Below are positions 1-8,827 of a DNA stretch of 50,852 nt, piece by piece; within the stretch, counting starts at the first letter, position 1; each line of letters starts with the position of its first letter. Below the pieces are notes generated by a model. It saw nothing but the letters and a program-made list of their open reading frames with translations, was not told the origin of the DNA and did no database searches. The stretch comes from an uncultured Bacteroidota bacterium (GTDB taxonomy: Bacteria > Bacteroidota > Bacteroidia > Bacteroidales > F082). Position numbers and translations under genes: made by a program. Location of the stretch: NCBI GenBank assembly GCA_903957365.1, contig CAJBPB010000378.1:1-50852 (forward strand). Direction: 5' to 3'.

Positions 1-710
1 GTGAAGATACGTGTGGAAGTAACATATCCACCTTTTTTGATGAATGCGCCTCCCATCCCGAAATCACCCACTTCATATTCATTGGTCATCCAGATCATTT
101 CAGCCATATGGTTGAGTTTACGTTTGTTTATCTCAAAAGCCACATTGAGCGCATACTCAAAGGCAGCTCCCTGGCAGGTGGCAGTAGGATGACCTGTCCC
201 GATAAGGAAACGCTGTCTTTCGCCGGCTGCCATCTTATCAAGAGAAATCTGTAGTTTTTCCCAGGCATGACCTGCATGTTGATATGTGCAAACGGATTCA
301 CTAAAGCCTTCTGGACCAAGACCTTCAGTAGCACTAAAATTAAGTTTCGGACCGGTTGCATTGATTAAAAAATCATATTCAACCCGTGAGGTTGTGCCTG
401 CATTGCTGCTGCCTGTGTGTTCAATCTCTATAAATGGTTTTGCAAGGGTACTGTTTCCTTCCGGAAAGATGGCAGTAGCCTTTGCCTGAATGAATTCTAC
501 ACCCATTCGTTTATATACAGGAGCCAGCTCAAAAGTAACCTGTTTAGCTGTCATCTGTCCGATGCCGACCCAGATGTTTGATGGAATCCACTGATAACGT
601 GTGTTTGGACTAACCACAACTACCTGATGATTTTTACTTAATTTCCGACGGAGAATCTGTGCGGCGGTGTGACCCGAGATACCGGCTCCGAGTATTACAA
701 CTTTTGCCAT
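1..710 (-). CDS. sqr: Sulfide:quinone oxidoreductase, 3' end missing
   Basis: This is an FAD-dependent membrane-associated enzyme that oxidises sulfide and passes electrons to quinone. Reading down from the ATG at 708-710 gives 236 residues before the window edge. The N-terminus is a Rossmann FAD motif (VVILGAGISGHTAAQILRR). Two cysteines lie where the family has redox cysteines: one in ESVCTYQHA (about residue 138) and one in GHPTATCQGAAFEY (about residue 170). The third family cysteine would be in the missing part. The family call rests on these motifs; the subtype cannot be fixed. It is divergent from the lipoprotein gene at 920. Related NAD(P)H:quinone reductases are the main alternative, but the cysteine pattern favours SQR. 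Confidence 0.8.
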   Translation of the reverse strand, partial: MAKVVILGAGISGHTAAQILRRKLSKNHQVVVVSPNTRYQWIPSNIWVGIGQMTAKQVTFELAPVYKRMGVEFIQAKATAIFPEGNSTLAKPFIEIEHTGSSNAGTTSRVEYDFLINATGPKLNFSATEGLGPEGFSESVCTYQHAGHAWEKLQISLDKMAAGERQRFLIGTGHPTATCQGAAFEYALNVAFEINKRKLNHMAEMIWMTNEYEVGDFGMGGAFIKKGGYVTSTRIF

Positions 711-892
711 ATTGCTGATATTAAATTCAGGCTAAAGTTATTGATTAATATTGAATAACTAACAGTGAAAATAAATCTGATAAATTATAGAATGTAAGTT
801 TGTTCTGCTGTGATTTCCGGATTCAGAGAATAATTGAAAGGTTTGATGGAGATAGTCTTTTTATATTTCAATCTTCATCAAAATCTCCGCCC

Positions 893-910
893 AATGAATA
901 ATCTTTGCAC
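893..910 (+). promoter_or_regulatory. Candidate Bacteroidetes -7 box with very short leader
   Basis: AATCTTTG at 900-907 matches the Bacteroidetes -7 consensus TAnnTTTG at seven of eight positions. It lies 12 bases before the ATG at 920, so the leader would be only a few bases. It also argues against the upstream in-frame codon at 905, which lies inside the box. No clear -33 TTG is seen. Confidence 0.35.
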
Positions 911-919
911 CTTTGCATT

Positions 920-2722
920 ATGAAATTCAAAAAATCAGGCATTGTATTATTTATAACAGGTTTGGTCTTATTAATGGTTCGATGTGCCCATCCTGTCGCA
1001 CCTGCCGGTGGAATAAAGGACGAAGATCCTCCGGTTGTTGTGAGTTCAGTACCTGCCAATTATTCTACAAATTTTCATCAGAAAAACATCATTGTGACAT
1101 TTGATGAGTTTGTGAAACTTGACAAATTGCAACAGCAATTGTTAATTTCTCCACCAACCAACACATTACCTGAAATAAGGCTCAGAGGTAAATCATTGCT
1201 TATCAAATTTTTGGAGGATTTGAAACCAGAGACTACCTATTCCGTTTATTTTGGTGAAGCGATTGTCGATCTGACTGAAAATAATCCAATTTCAGGGTTC
1301 ACTTTTGTTTTTTCAACAGGAAGTATTCTCGATTCGATGACAGTGACAGGACAAGTGCGTAATGCATTCGACCTGAAACCTGCCGAAGAAACTTTTGTAA
1401 TGTTGTATGTGGATGATAATGATACTATTCCTGTCGATTCATTGCCTTACCAGGTAAGACCATATTATATTTCCCGTACAAATAAACTGGGGTTTTTTAA
1501 ATTTCAGAATCTGCGTAATGAACAATACAAGCTTTTTGCGCTTACAGATATGAATAGTAATTTTATTTTCGACATGCCAGGTGAAGCCATCGCTTTTGCA
1601 GATTCGATGGTAAAGCCGGAGTTTATTCTCCAGTCAGTTGCTGATACTACGATTAAAACAGATTCACTTGCCCTGCCTCTCGTGGATTCTTTGATCGGTC
1701 AGAAGAATGGGAAGGCTGTGAAGAAAAATGCGGACAGTTTGATTCAGCTCACAAAAAACAGTCAATACCTTTATTTATTTAATGAAATTGACTCAACACA
1801 GAAACTTTTGCGGGCCGAATTAACAAAGGCTGGTCTGCTCACCTTTGCTTTCCGTTATCCGGCACTGAATATATTGGTTGAGAGTCTGAACCCATTACCC
1901 GATTCATTTCAGGTAATAAAATACTACAGTAAAAATTCTGATTCCCTATACTGGTATTTCAGTCAGAATGTACTTGATTCTCTGACACTCCATATTACTT
2001 ATGATACCATTATCAACGATACAATTAATTTGTCGCTGATACCCAGGGCAAAATCTGTAAAAAAAGGCACGAAGAAAAAAGAGGTGATTTCAAATGATTT
2101 ACAGTTTGTCGCTTCTGCGAAAAACAGGAAACTGGATCTGCATAAGCAACTTATTTTTAAATTTGAAGAACCGGTAGTGCATTATCAGATGCGCGACACC
2201 AACCGTTTCATTAATATCAAAGACACGCTTTACAACCAGGTTTCGTTCTCAAAAATTGATTCTATTGGACTGCAATACAAGATGGACGCGGTTTTTGAAG
2301 GTGGAGGAAATTACGATGTTTCTATTCCTGATTCAGTGTTTTTTGGTTTTAGTGGCAAGCATAATGACACAATTCTGATTAGTTTTAAGGTGCCTACTCT
2401 TGAGGATTACGGTAATTTGTTTGTTGATGTTCAGATTGATTCAGCCGAAAAGGTGATTATTCAACTGATGAACCCTAAAGAGCTGGTATTGGCAGAACAG
2501 TATATTAATGCTTCCGGCAAGGTAGTTTTTGAAACCCTTACACCTGGAAAATACAAACTGAAAGTCATTCAGGATCGTAACCAGAATGGACATTGGGATT
2601 CAGGAAATTACCTGAATAAGATTCAGCCTGAACGAATTAAATATTTCGCCAAAGAATTGGAAGTGCGCGCCAACTGGGATATTGAAGAAGAATGGGATCT
2701 GAAGGGAAAGTTTAAAGATTAG
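920..2722 (+). CDS. Ig-like domain lipoprotein
   Basis: A 600-residue envelope protein of a family common in Bacteroidetes, function unknown. The N-terminus is a hydrophobic signal followed by Cys22 (LVLLMVRCAHPVAPAGG). The Arg before the Cys is not a textbook lipobox residue, but the following P-x-x-P-x-GG-x-KDE-x-PP stretch is, from memory, typical of the mature start of this family. Residues about 35-130 look like a SbsA/Big_5 Ig-like domain (PPVVVSSVPANYSTNF, then FVFSTG). The C-terminus has a second beta-rich region with DRNQNGHWD, like the end of this family. The ATG at 920 is preferred over 905 because the signal peptide begins there. It is probably a surface or periplasmic structural protein. 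Confidence 0.8.
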   Translation: MKFKKSGIVLFITGLVLLMVRCAHPVAPAGGIKDEDPPVVVSSVPANYSTNFHQKNIIVTFDEFVKLDKLQQQLLISPPTNTLPEIRLRGKSLLIKFLEDLKPETTYSVYFGEAIVDLTENNPISGFTFVFSTGSILDSMTVTGQVRNAFDLKPAEETFVMLYVDDNDTIPVDSLPYQVRPYYISRTNKLGFFKFQNLRNEQYKLFALTDMNSNFIFDMPGEAIAFADSMVKPEFILQSVADTTIKTDSLALPLVDSLIGQKNGKAVKKNADSLIQLTKNSQYLYLFNEIDSTQKLLRAELTKAGLLTFAFRYPALNILVESLNPLPDSFQVIKYYSKNSDSLYWYFSQNVLDSLTLHITYDTIINDTINLSLIPRAKSVKKGTKKKEVISNDLQFVASAKNRKLDLHKQLIFKFEEPVVHYQMRDTNRFINIKDTLYNQVSFSKIDSIGLQYKMDAVFEGGGNYDVSIPDSVFFGFSGKHNDTILISFKVPTLEDYGNLFVDVQIDSAEKVIIQLMNPKELVLAEQYINASGKVVFETLTPGKYKLKVIQDRNQNGHWDSGNYLNKIQPERIKYFAKELEVRANWDIEEEWDLKGKFKD

Positions 2723-2731
2723 GCAAATCTG

Positions 2732-2854
2732 ATGTTCTTGCAGAAATTAAACAAGGCAGGTGCAAAACAATATCGTACCGGGATTCATTCATTCCGTCTG
2801 TTTACCCAATATCCGGTTGAATCAGTTTTCGCTGAACCTAAGCGCTTTGTTTAA
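2732..2854 (+). CDS. Possible 40-residue ORF, doubtful
   Basis: An ATG at 2732 opens 40 codons ending in TAA at 2852-2854, filling the gap between the Ig-like lipoprotein and the convergent adenine deaminase. The peptide starts MFLQKLNKAGAKQYRTG and ends FAEPKRFV. It has no signal peptide or recognised motif. It could be a real small protein, a remnant of a longer gene, or chance. Confidence 0.2.
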   Translation: MFLQKLNKAGAKQYRTGIHSFRLFTQYPVESVFAEPKRFV

Positions 2855-2861
2855 AAGAAAT

Positions 2862-4514
2862 TCAAACCTGTTCAGTCACTTCAAGTCCGGTGAAGCTAAA
2901 AGTCGAACCATCAAACAATCCTTTGTCGCTTATTTTTAGCTGAGGAATGACCAGTAATGCCATAAATGAAAGTGTCATGAATGGCGCATGCAGTTTTGTC
3001 CCAAGTAATTTAGCCATTGCGTCAATTTTTTCATAATCAGAAGCAACCTGATAACCATTGTTGTTCGACATGAGTCCGGCTACCGGAAGAGGTAAAATGT
3101 GTTCGAAGTCATCCGAAACAACTGAAATGCCTCCGGTATTTTCAACAACAAGATTGATTGCTCGGGCTAAACTTTCATCATCCACCCCAATGGCGATAAT
3201 ATTATGGCTGTCATGCGCGACGGTAGATGCAATCGCTCCTTTTTTCAATCCGAAGTTTCTGATAAATGCGATCGAAGGCGAGGCTTTTTCATAACGGTTG
3301 ATAACAGTTATTTTCAGAATATCTCTATCCACATCACTTACCATTTTGCCATTGGCGACCTTGGGTTCAATCACGATTGTATTTGTAATGAGTTGTCCTT
3401 CAAGTGCTTCTATTACTTTAATGTTCTTTCCAGTGTAAGCAATGGCGAAATCCGATGCGGTGACTTTTGTCGCTACAAATCGATTTGGTGCCACATCTTT
3501 CTCAGGATTGATAAGCGATATTCCGTTTTCAGCGACTTTGACTCCGTTAACATACGTTTGTAAAACGTTAAAATCTTCCAGATTATCCACAACTATTATA
3601 TCAGCAGGATCTCCTTTTTGAAGCTTACCGATTTCTAAATTATAATGGTTAATCGGATTTAAAATACAACATTGTAACACTTTAATGGGATCGTAACCTA
3701 ATTTGAAGGCGCGTTTTAACATTTCGTTGATATGTCCGCGTACAAGGTCATTCGGATGTTTGTCATCGCTGCAAAAAAGCACGAAATCAGGATGTGTGTC
3801 AAGTAATCCAATCAATGAATCAAAATTTTTGGCAGCACTTCCTTCGCGAATCTGAATTTTCATTCCATGTTCAATCTTCGCCAATGCCTCTTCCATTGTA
3901 AAACACTCATGATCAGTGGTTATGCCAGCTTCAATATACTTTTTGACATCATCGCCCATCAGGCCAGGTGCATGTCCGTCGACTGGTTTGTTGTATTTCA
4001 ATGCAAGTGCAAGTTTTGCCATAACTTCCTGATCCTGAAATAAAACTCCCGGATAATTCATCATTTCAGCGAGATATTTTATTTCGTCAAGCTTGAGTAA
4101 AGTTTCAATATCATTCACGCCCAAAACAGCGCCGGAAGTTTCAAATCCTGTTGCGGGGACACAACTCGATGCGCCGAAAAAGAATTTAAAAGGCACTGAT
4201 TTTCCGTTTTCAATCATATACCGTATTCCTTCAATTCCGAGTACATTGGCTATTTCGTGTGGATCAGAAACAGTAGCGACGGTACCATGAACCACTGCCA
4301 GACGTGCGAACTCAGAAGGAACGAGCATCGAACTTTCAATATGAACGTGCGCATCAATCAATCCGGGAAGGATAAACCGGGCAGCACTCACTTTTTCCTC
4401 ACGTATATCCGTGATGATGCCATTGTCAACAATTACTGTTCCTGGAAATATTCTGCCTTTGACAAGATCAATGATTTGTCCTGTCAATTCGAATGTATCT
4501 GTGGTTGATTTCAT
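2862..4514 (-). CDS. ade: Adenine deaminase
   Basis: Converts adenine to hypoxanthine plus ammonia (amidohydrolase superfamily, EC 3.5.4.2), feeding purine salvage. The 550-residue length is near normal for the family. Visible motifs, in order: the metal-binding HxH in LPGLIDAHVHIESS, the carboxylate-rich GVLFQDQEVM, the histidine of PVDGHAPGL, DHE in GITTDHECFT, and FCSDDKHPNDL with the late metal/catalytic Asp. The C-terminal half (VAHDSHNIIAIG) is the usual adenine deaminase C-terminal domain. A longer reading frame begins at 4580, but the ATG at 4514 gives the normal N-terminus (MKSTTDTFELTG). It is a single gene. Its product hypoxanthine is the substrate of the Hpt encoded at 15725. Confidence 0.93.
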   Translation of the reverse strand: MKSTTDTFELTGQIIDLVKGRIFPGTVIVDNGIITDIREEKVSAARFILPGLIDAHVHIESSMLVPSEFARLAVVHGTVATVSDPHEIANVLGIEGIRYMIENGKSVPFKFFFGASSCVPATGFETSGAVLGVNDIETLLKLDEIKYLAEMMNYPGVLFQDQEVMAKLALALKYNKPVDGHAPGLMGDDVKKYIEAGITTDHECFTMEEALAKIEHGMKIQIREGSAAKNFDSLIGLLDTHPDFVLFCSDDKHPNDLVRGHINEMLKRAFKLGYDPIKVLQCCILNPINHYNLEIGKLQKGDPADIIVVDNLEDFNVLQTYVNGVKVAENGISLINPEKDVAPNRFVATKVTASDFAIAYTGKNIKVIEALEGQLITNTIVIEPKVANGKMVSDVDRDILKITVINRYEKASPSIAFIRNFGLKKGAIASTVAHDSHNIIAIGVDDESLARAINLVVENTGGISVVSDDFEHILPLPVAGLMSNNNGYQVASDYEKIDAMAKLLGTKLHAPFMTLSFMALLVIPQLKISDKGLFDGSTFSFTGLEVTEQV

Positions 4515-4730
4515 TTGAATGATTTTGAACAAAAATACACAAATGATACTATGATTTTTGTAATATTGATTTTTATGCATAATTTATTATGCTGAATTAC
4601 AATCGCTGATACGTTCATGCTTTTTCAATGTGCACTATTGATAAATCACGAATTTCCTGTTGAATTGAGTGAAAAGATATGGTAACAGGTCAGAAAGGGA
4701 ATCAGATACCAGGTGAAAGAAATGGATTCA

Positions 4731-5648
4731 TTAAAATGTTTTGTCTGAAAACAGTGACATCAGATAACTAAACCAGGTCCTCCGGTGGATTCGCCAGGAT
4801 TTTGGCAACTGTGAAATAAAAGGATAGACAATGCTACTGTTCTGGAATTGAGATTTATAGTTTTGCCGGAAATCAGGTGCCCAAACAATGTTCAGTTTGC
4901 AGTCGCAATGCTCAGGATTATGCCAAACACCTTTTGAATCAATTACACGAACTTCACAACCACAGATTGCCGCCTCCCTGAGAATATTGCTGTAATGGTC
5001 ATAAGAGTAGAGCGTTCGGGTTTGTCTTAACACATTCCCCAATGAAACAGGATCAGGAGTGAGGTCTTCAATCCTTTTAATGCCTGATGAGGGGTCAAGA
5101 GGGAATTGTAGACTTATGGAATAGCCTTTGTTGAAAAAGCTACAGTCGAATTTCTTCTCAACCTTCGAATCAGGGTAGATAATATCAGGATCAACCACTC
5201 CGACCCAAAGTACACGTTCAGAGCCAATGGCAGTTTTGATTGCAGTATTTACAATTTCAATCTTTTGTGGATCATACACAAAAACAATTTCGTTATCAGC
5301 ATAATACTTATCCCCACCAAGTAATCCCGGTTCATTCAAAACCCACCTGACAACATTGGTAGCTTCATATGGATTTCCAGAAATAATTTCAGGATAAATA
5401 ACCACCGCATTGTTTATTTCACCCTCATATCCATAAACAAACCAGGGAGAATAGTCTGCTATACTCCCGTTCGGGATCGGGATGACAGCAGAAGGATATC
5501 CGGCACTGTTAAGGTGGTGACAAAGTCGGTACAGTGCCCTTACTCCAGCGCTACGATGTGTAAAGCTGGGTGAAACAATCAGAAATTGAGCCTGTCCGTC
5601 AGGCAAAAATCGATTGATTTGAGGCTTGGGTATTCGAAAACGCTTCAT
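4731..5648 (-). CDS. Putative glycosyltransferase-like protein
   Basis: A soluble 305-residue protein with no signal peptide. The N-terminal stretch FLIVSPSFTHRSAGVRALY followed by RLCHHLNSAGYPSAVIPI resembles the first beta-alpha unit of GT4/GT-B glycosyltransferases (receive a polysaccharide precursor, then sort by chain). The C-terminus is unremarkable. The ATG at 5648 begins one base after the upstream stop (TGA at 5650-5652), a TGAAATG arrangement suited to translational coupling; an ATG at 5660 is an alternative that would overlap the upstream gene. With the FemAB-like gene before it, it suggests a small cell-surface polysaccharide or glycoconjugate step. The assignment is weak. Confidence 0.5.
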   Translation of the reverse strand: MKRFRIPKPQINRFLPDGQAQFLIVSPSFTHRSAGVRALYRLCHHLNSAGYPSAVIPIPNGSIADYSPWFVYGYEGEINNAVVIYPEIISGNPYEATNVVRWVLNEPGLLGGDKYYADNEIVFVYDPQKIEIVNTAIKTAIGSERVLWVGVVDPDIIYPDSKVEKKFDCSFFNKGYSISLQFPLDPSSGIKRIEDLTPDPVSLGNVLRQTRTLYSYDHYSNILREAAICGCEVRVIDSKGVWHNPEHCDCKLNIVWAPDFRQNYKSQFQNSSIVYPFISQLPKSWRIHRRTWFSYLMSLFSDKTF

Positions 5649-5649
5649 T

Positions 5650-6531
5650 TCAGGTTCCATTGCGATAATTAGGAAAATAGTCTGGATGATCACCATATTC
5701 AAAAACAAGTTTAGCAGCAGTTGCCCTGTCATTGACAATACACAACATTTGCACAGGAAGAAAGGCATTGGCCCAGCGATTTTTAAAAATACTTAAACCT
5801 GCTGATCCCCTTGCCGGCATCCCTCCTGTGAGAAGTATCAGACCCTGATGCCGGACATATTCCTGGAGCCCGTGCATCATCAGATAAGTAGCGTTCCAGC
5901 TTAAACCGTAATCAGTAGGAACGATATGAAGAATCTGCAGAAATTCGTTTATGATCACACCACAAGCCATTGCTCCCATATCATTTGAATCTTTTACACG
6001 AAAAAAAACAGCACCCGGTAATCGTGTGATTGAGTCAAAGTGGTTCACAGTCATATCAAAATAACCACCTGTAAGGTTACGACGTAACTTGAGTTGCTCA
6101 TAAAGCCCGGCAATTGCCTGCTGCTCAGGTTTCGAAATAATGACTTCAAAAATGCCGCGATTACCTGCTGACTTTAATCTTTTTACTGCTCTTCTGCTTA
6201 ATTGTGGTGTTGGTTTTCCCGGATCAAAAACAAAATGGTCTTTCAATGGCCGAATATTAACTTTTTTTTCATGCGCATTTGAAGGTTTCCATCCCGGATG
6301 TGTTACAATACAAAGGGTCACAAGATGCCGGAATCCTTCTGTAAACACTTCAATATCAGATTCGTCTGCTATCCAACGATACGGCCAGGGACCCACGCCA
6401 TCAAAATTACAAGTACCATAAATTTTGCGCCGGAGAACTGCAACAGGTAAAACAGCATGCTGGTCGACATTACCAATATTTGATAAACCATGAAGGTAAT
6501 CAACGGTTGAAAACGGACACAAAACGGACAT
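5650..6531 (-). CDS. FemAB/GNAT-like acyltransferase
   Basis: A 293-residue protein. The pattern FDGVGPWPYRW early on, followed by a basic helix (LSRRAVKRLKSAGNRGIFEV), and later a GNAT-like core (GAVFFRVKDSNDMGAMACGV, HIVPTDYGLSWNATYLMMHG) fits the FemAB/BioF2-type double-GNAT fold. Members transfer amino acids or acyl groups onto peptidoglycan or surface glycans. No specific substrate can be named. The gene overlaps or abuts the glycosyltransferase-like gene downstream, so the two are likely co-transcribed. The start is the first ATG at 6529-6531. Confidence 0.55.
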   Translation of the reverse strand: MSVLCPFSTVDYLHGLSNIGNVDQHAVLPVAVLRRKIYGTCNFDGVGPWPYRWIADESDIEVFTEGFRHLVTLCIVTHPGWKPSNAHEKKVNIRPLKDHFVFDPGKPTPQLSRRAVKRLKSAGNRGIFEVIISKPEQQAIAGLYEQLKLRRNLTGGYFDMTVNHFDSITRLPGAVFFRVKDSNDMGAMACGVIINEFLQILHIVPTDYGLSWNATYLMMHGLQEYVRHQGLILLTGGMPARGSAGLSIFKNRWANAFLPVQMLCIVNDRATAAKLVFEYGDHPDYFPNYRNGT

Positions 6532-6875
6532 GATTAATTTTTTGAGAATATCAATGCAAGATAACCTAAAAGACTTCTATATCTTTCATAATCAGACAAA
6601 GTTAAAATAGATAGTATATTAAGTCATTTATTTTCTGATAATAATCAATTATTAGCAAATTAAAGGGAAGGTGGCAATACAAGCTATACTATCTGGTATA
6701 AATGGGTTAGGACTTAAACACTGTTATTTGAAATCCTGTTTTATTGTGGCGTAGTACAACTACAAAGTTGGTCAGGCATTCCCGATTCAAAATTTGGGTT
6801 TAATATTTTTTGTTCAGTTGTAATGTGTATTTTTGTTATAACTGGTAATTACATCCGGAAAAAGAATTTTGAAGT
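6532..6875. other. Intergenic region between divergent genes
   Basis: An AT-rich 344-base divergent spacer without a convincing gene. A perfect -7 box TATTTTTG lies at 6828-6835, about 40 bases before the ATG at 6876. A possible -33 TTTG at 6809-6812 has a short spacer of 15. Nothing else stands out. Confidence 0.4.
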
Positions 6876-7916
6876 ATGCCAATTATATCATTGAAAACGA
6901 AGAAAATACATATAGACCTGAAGTTAGTGAATTTATTAGTGTTCATCATTTTGAATATTTTTTTGGTGTCATGTTCCAAATCTTTAAGCAGAGACGAAGG
7001 ACAAAAATATCTGCGTGCTTTCGATAATGAATTCATTCAATTATTTGCGCGTATTAATGAAACAGAGGCATCCGGAGCTATTCAGGCATTATCACTTTTG
7101 CCAGAAATACCTTTGCCCTTATTTTTTGTGAATGAATTGGATGAAAAAACAGGTTTGCAATCCTATAATTTTCAGAAAATGAAGGGAATTTATACGTATT
7201 TGCCAGAAAACAATGTCATTAAAAAAACAAACCAGTGCGACTCAGTATGTATTCTTTTTCCATTTAAAACAAACGATGATAGTCTTACACGATTTATATT
7301 GACAGATTATTCTGAATCAACAACAGCTTTGCTGATGATGTTTCCGCAGATTTACAAGGCAACAATTACCGCGAACACACGGAAATTGGCTGATATCAGT
7401 TTTAAAGGTGTTGTGAAGCATGAACTGCCGGCTGATGCCGAAATGAAATTACTTTTCAGTAATTTTCAAATTCAGCTTACGATGAAAACCTCCTTCAAAA
7501 AAACACATGGAACCATCAAAATGAGAATTGAAATATCCGAGGATAATAAACCAATCCTATCTGGCCGGATTATAACAGACGTGAAAATTACTGAATATAA
7601 AACATTGGTTTACAATAATAAAACCATAGAATTGGATGTATTTCCGTTAAAAATCAGATTTGAGTCGGCCTTGGATTTTTCATCTTCAACCTCTGGGAAA
7701 TTTATAGAGGAATTCAATAACAACAGCAATTTTGAGATTTTTACTCACTCAGGAGATAAGGTTGGAGATGTGTTTCTTGCCCATGTAACGGGAAGAGACA
7801 GGATTAATTTTCATATCAAATATGGTGATGGTTACACTGAAAATCTGGAAGATTTATTGTTGTCAGTAAAGAAAATTATCAATTTCAAAATCATCCAACT
7901 GAAGCCATTGAGTTGA
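6876..7916 (+). CDS. Lipoprotein of unknown function
   Basis: A 346-residue protein. The N-terminus has a basic stretch and a hydrophobic core ending in FLVSC (Cys33), a good lipobox, so it is likely a lipid-anchored envelope protein. The n-region is long (about 17 residues), but there is no later Met before the hydrophobic core. The mature part is mixed alpha/beta with no motif I recognise. It has a strongly basic and Asn-rich C-terminus. It is convergent with the YiiX-like gene downstream (21-base gap). Confidence 0.65.
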   Translation: MPIISLKTKKIHIDLKLVNLLVFIILNIFLVSCSKSLSRDEGQKYLRAFDNEFIQLFARINETEASGAIQALSLLPEIPLPLFFVNELDEKTGLQSYNFQKMKGIYTYLPENNVIKKTNQCDSVCILFPFKTNDDSLTRFILTDYSESTTALLMMFPQIYKATITANTRKLADISFKGVVKHELPADAEMKLLFSNFQIQLTMKTSFKKTHGTIKMRIEISEDNKPILSGRIITDVKITEYKTLVYNNKTIELDVFPLKIRFESALDFSSSTSGKFIEEFNNNSNFEIFTHSGDKVGDVFLAHVTGRDRINFHIKYGDGYTENLEDLLLSVKKIINFKIIQLKPLS

Positions 7917-7937
7917 AAATACAAGCTTCTGAAACAA

Positions 7938-8693
7938 TTAAAATTTCGTCCTGCCCTGATTGTTCTCCGTATTATCAAAATAATGACTGCTTATCAAATC
8001 ATTTGGATAAACCATATAGCCCTGATTGGGATCAAGATCGATACCTGTAACATAATATACTGTCTGCCAAACCAATAATGAACAGTACCAGGTGTTGTTA
8101 TCAGCCCAGTTTTTACGGAGGTTATCTGAGGCCTTTTGTGTGTCGTTTTTAAACGATTTAGATGCATTCCATGCCGAATAATCCTTTTTCTGCATTAAGG
8201 CAAATGCGACAACCGAGTCTATTTGCTTGTCAGACAATGCTAAACGTAATCTGTATCTGTTTCCTTTAAAGTGATTATCAAAATTGGTATTGTTGAAGGC
8301 GGCTAATTTATGCACAACCAATCCGTTTATTTCTCTGACCTGAAATTCTGACGGAACATCTTTCGCGATAGATTCAATAACCCTGACACCAGCCAGCAAA
8401 CTATCAATATTATTATGTTTGTACCCGGAAACAACCAATGCCGCATGACCAAATCCTTTGCCATTACCCATTAAAGCTGTCCCGGGAAAAATGTTAAGAT
8501 TAGGTTTTACAATGATGTCACCTCTTCGGAGTTCTTCAATACCATTGTATGCGTACGGAATCGAAGAGGTTGAATGTTTCTCTTCAGGCTTTTCTTCTTT
8601 TTTAAAGGTCTTATCACAATCCATACTGAAAAGGATCATCAAGCCAGAAATAAATGCAACAATAAAACGTTTGCTTTTATAATTCAAACACAT
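7938..8693 (-). CDS. YiiX-like permuted papain-fold lipoprotein
   Basis: A 251-residue exported protein with the circularly permuted NlpC/P60-like (YiiX/YebB) arrangement: GDIIVKP at about residues 58-64, the catalytic-type His in GHAALVVSG, and the catalytic-type Cys much later in NTWYCSLLVW (about residue 205), followed by NQGYMVYPNDL. The family includes putative amidases and lipid-directed thiol hydrolases. The signal sequence ends in FSMDC; Asp before the Cys is unusual for a lipobox, so lipidation is uncertain. It sits between two unknown lipoprotein genes, convergent with one and divergent from the other. Confidence 0.7.
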   Translation of the reverse strand: MCLNYKSKRFIVAFISGLMILFSMDCDKTFKKEEKPEEKHSTSSIPYAYNGIEELRRGDIIVKPNLNIFPGTALMGNGKGFGHAALVVSGYKHNNIDSLLAGVRVIESIAKDVPSEFQVREINGLVVHKLAAFNNTNFDNHFKGNRYRLRLALSDKQIDSVVAFALMQKKDYSAWNASKSFKNDTQKASDNLRKNWADNNTWYCSLLVWQTVYYVTGIDLDPNQGYMVYPNDLISSHYFDNTENNQGRTKF

Positions 8694-8764
8694 TTTATCC
8701 AGATTTTAAATCAGTATTCTACAATAGTCATTGACTGGTAAAGTTAAAATAAATACGTTTATTC

Positions 8765-8795
8765 TTGTTTTTTGAATGAAAGCAGATTAAATTTG
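8765..8795 (+). promoter_or_regulatory. Bacteroidetes-type promoter
   Basis: TTG at 8765-8767, a 20-base spacer, then TAAATTTG at 8788-8795, a full match to TAnnTTTG. It lies 32 bases before the ATG at 8828 and drives the downstream lipoprotein gene. It also excludes the in-frame upstream codon at 8795 as a start. Confidence 0.6.
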
Positions 8796-8827
8796 TGATC
8801 AAAGACATAACCCTTAAACAAAACATT

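Noticed and set aside
1-489. Plus-strand open frames at the left edge
   Set aside because: They are antisense to the sulfide:quinone oxidoreductase reading frame, which has clear motifs.
3204-3563. Open frame of 119 codons opposite adenine deaminase
   Set aside because: It runs antisense within a well-supported conserved gene and has no signals of its own.
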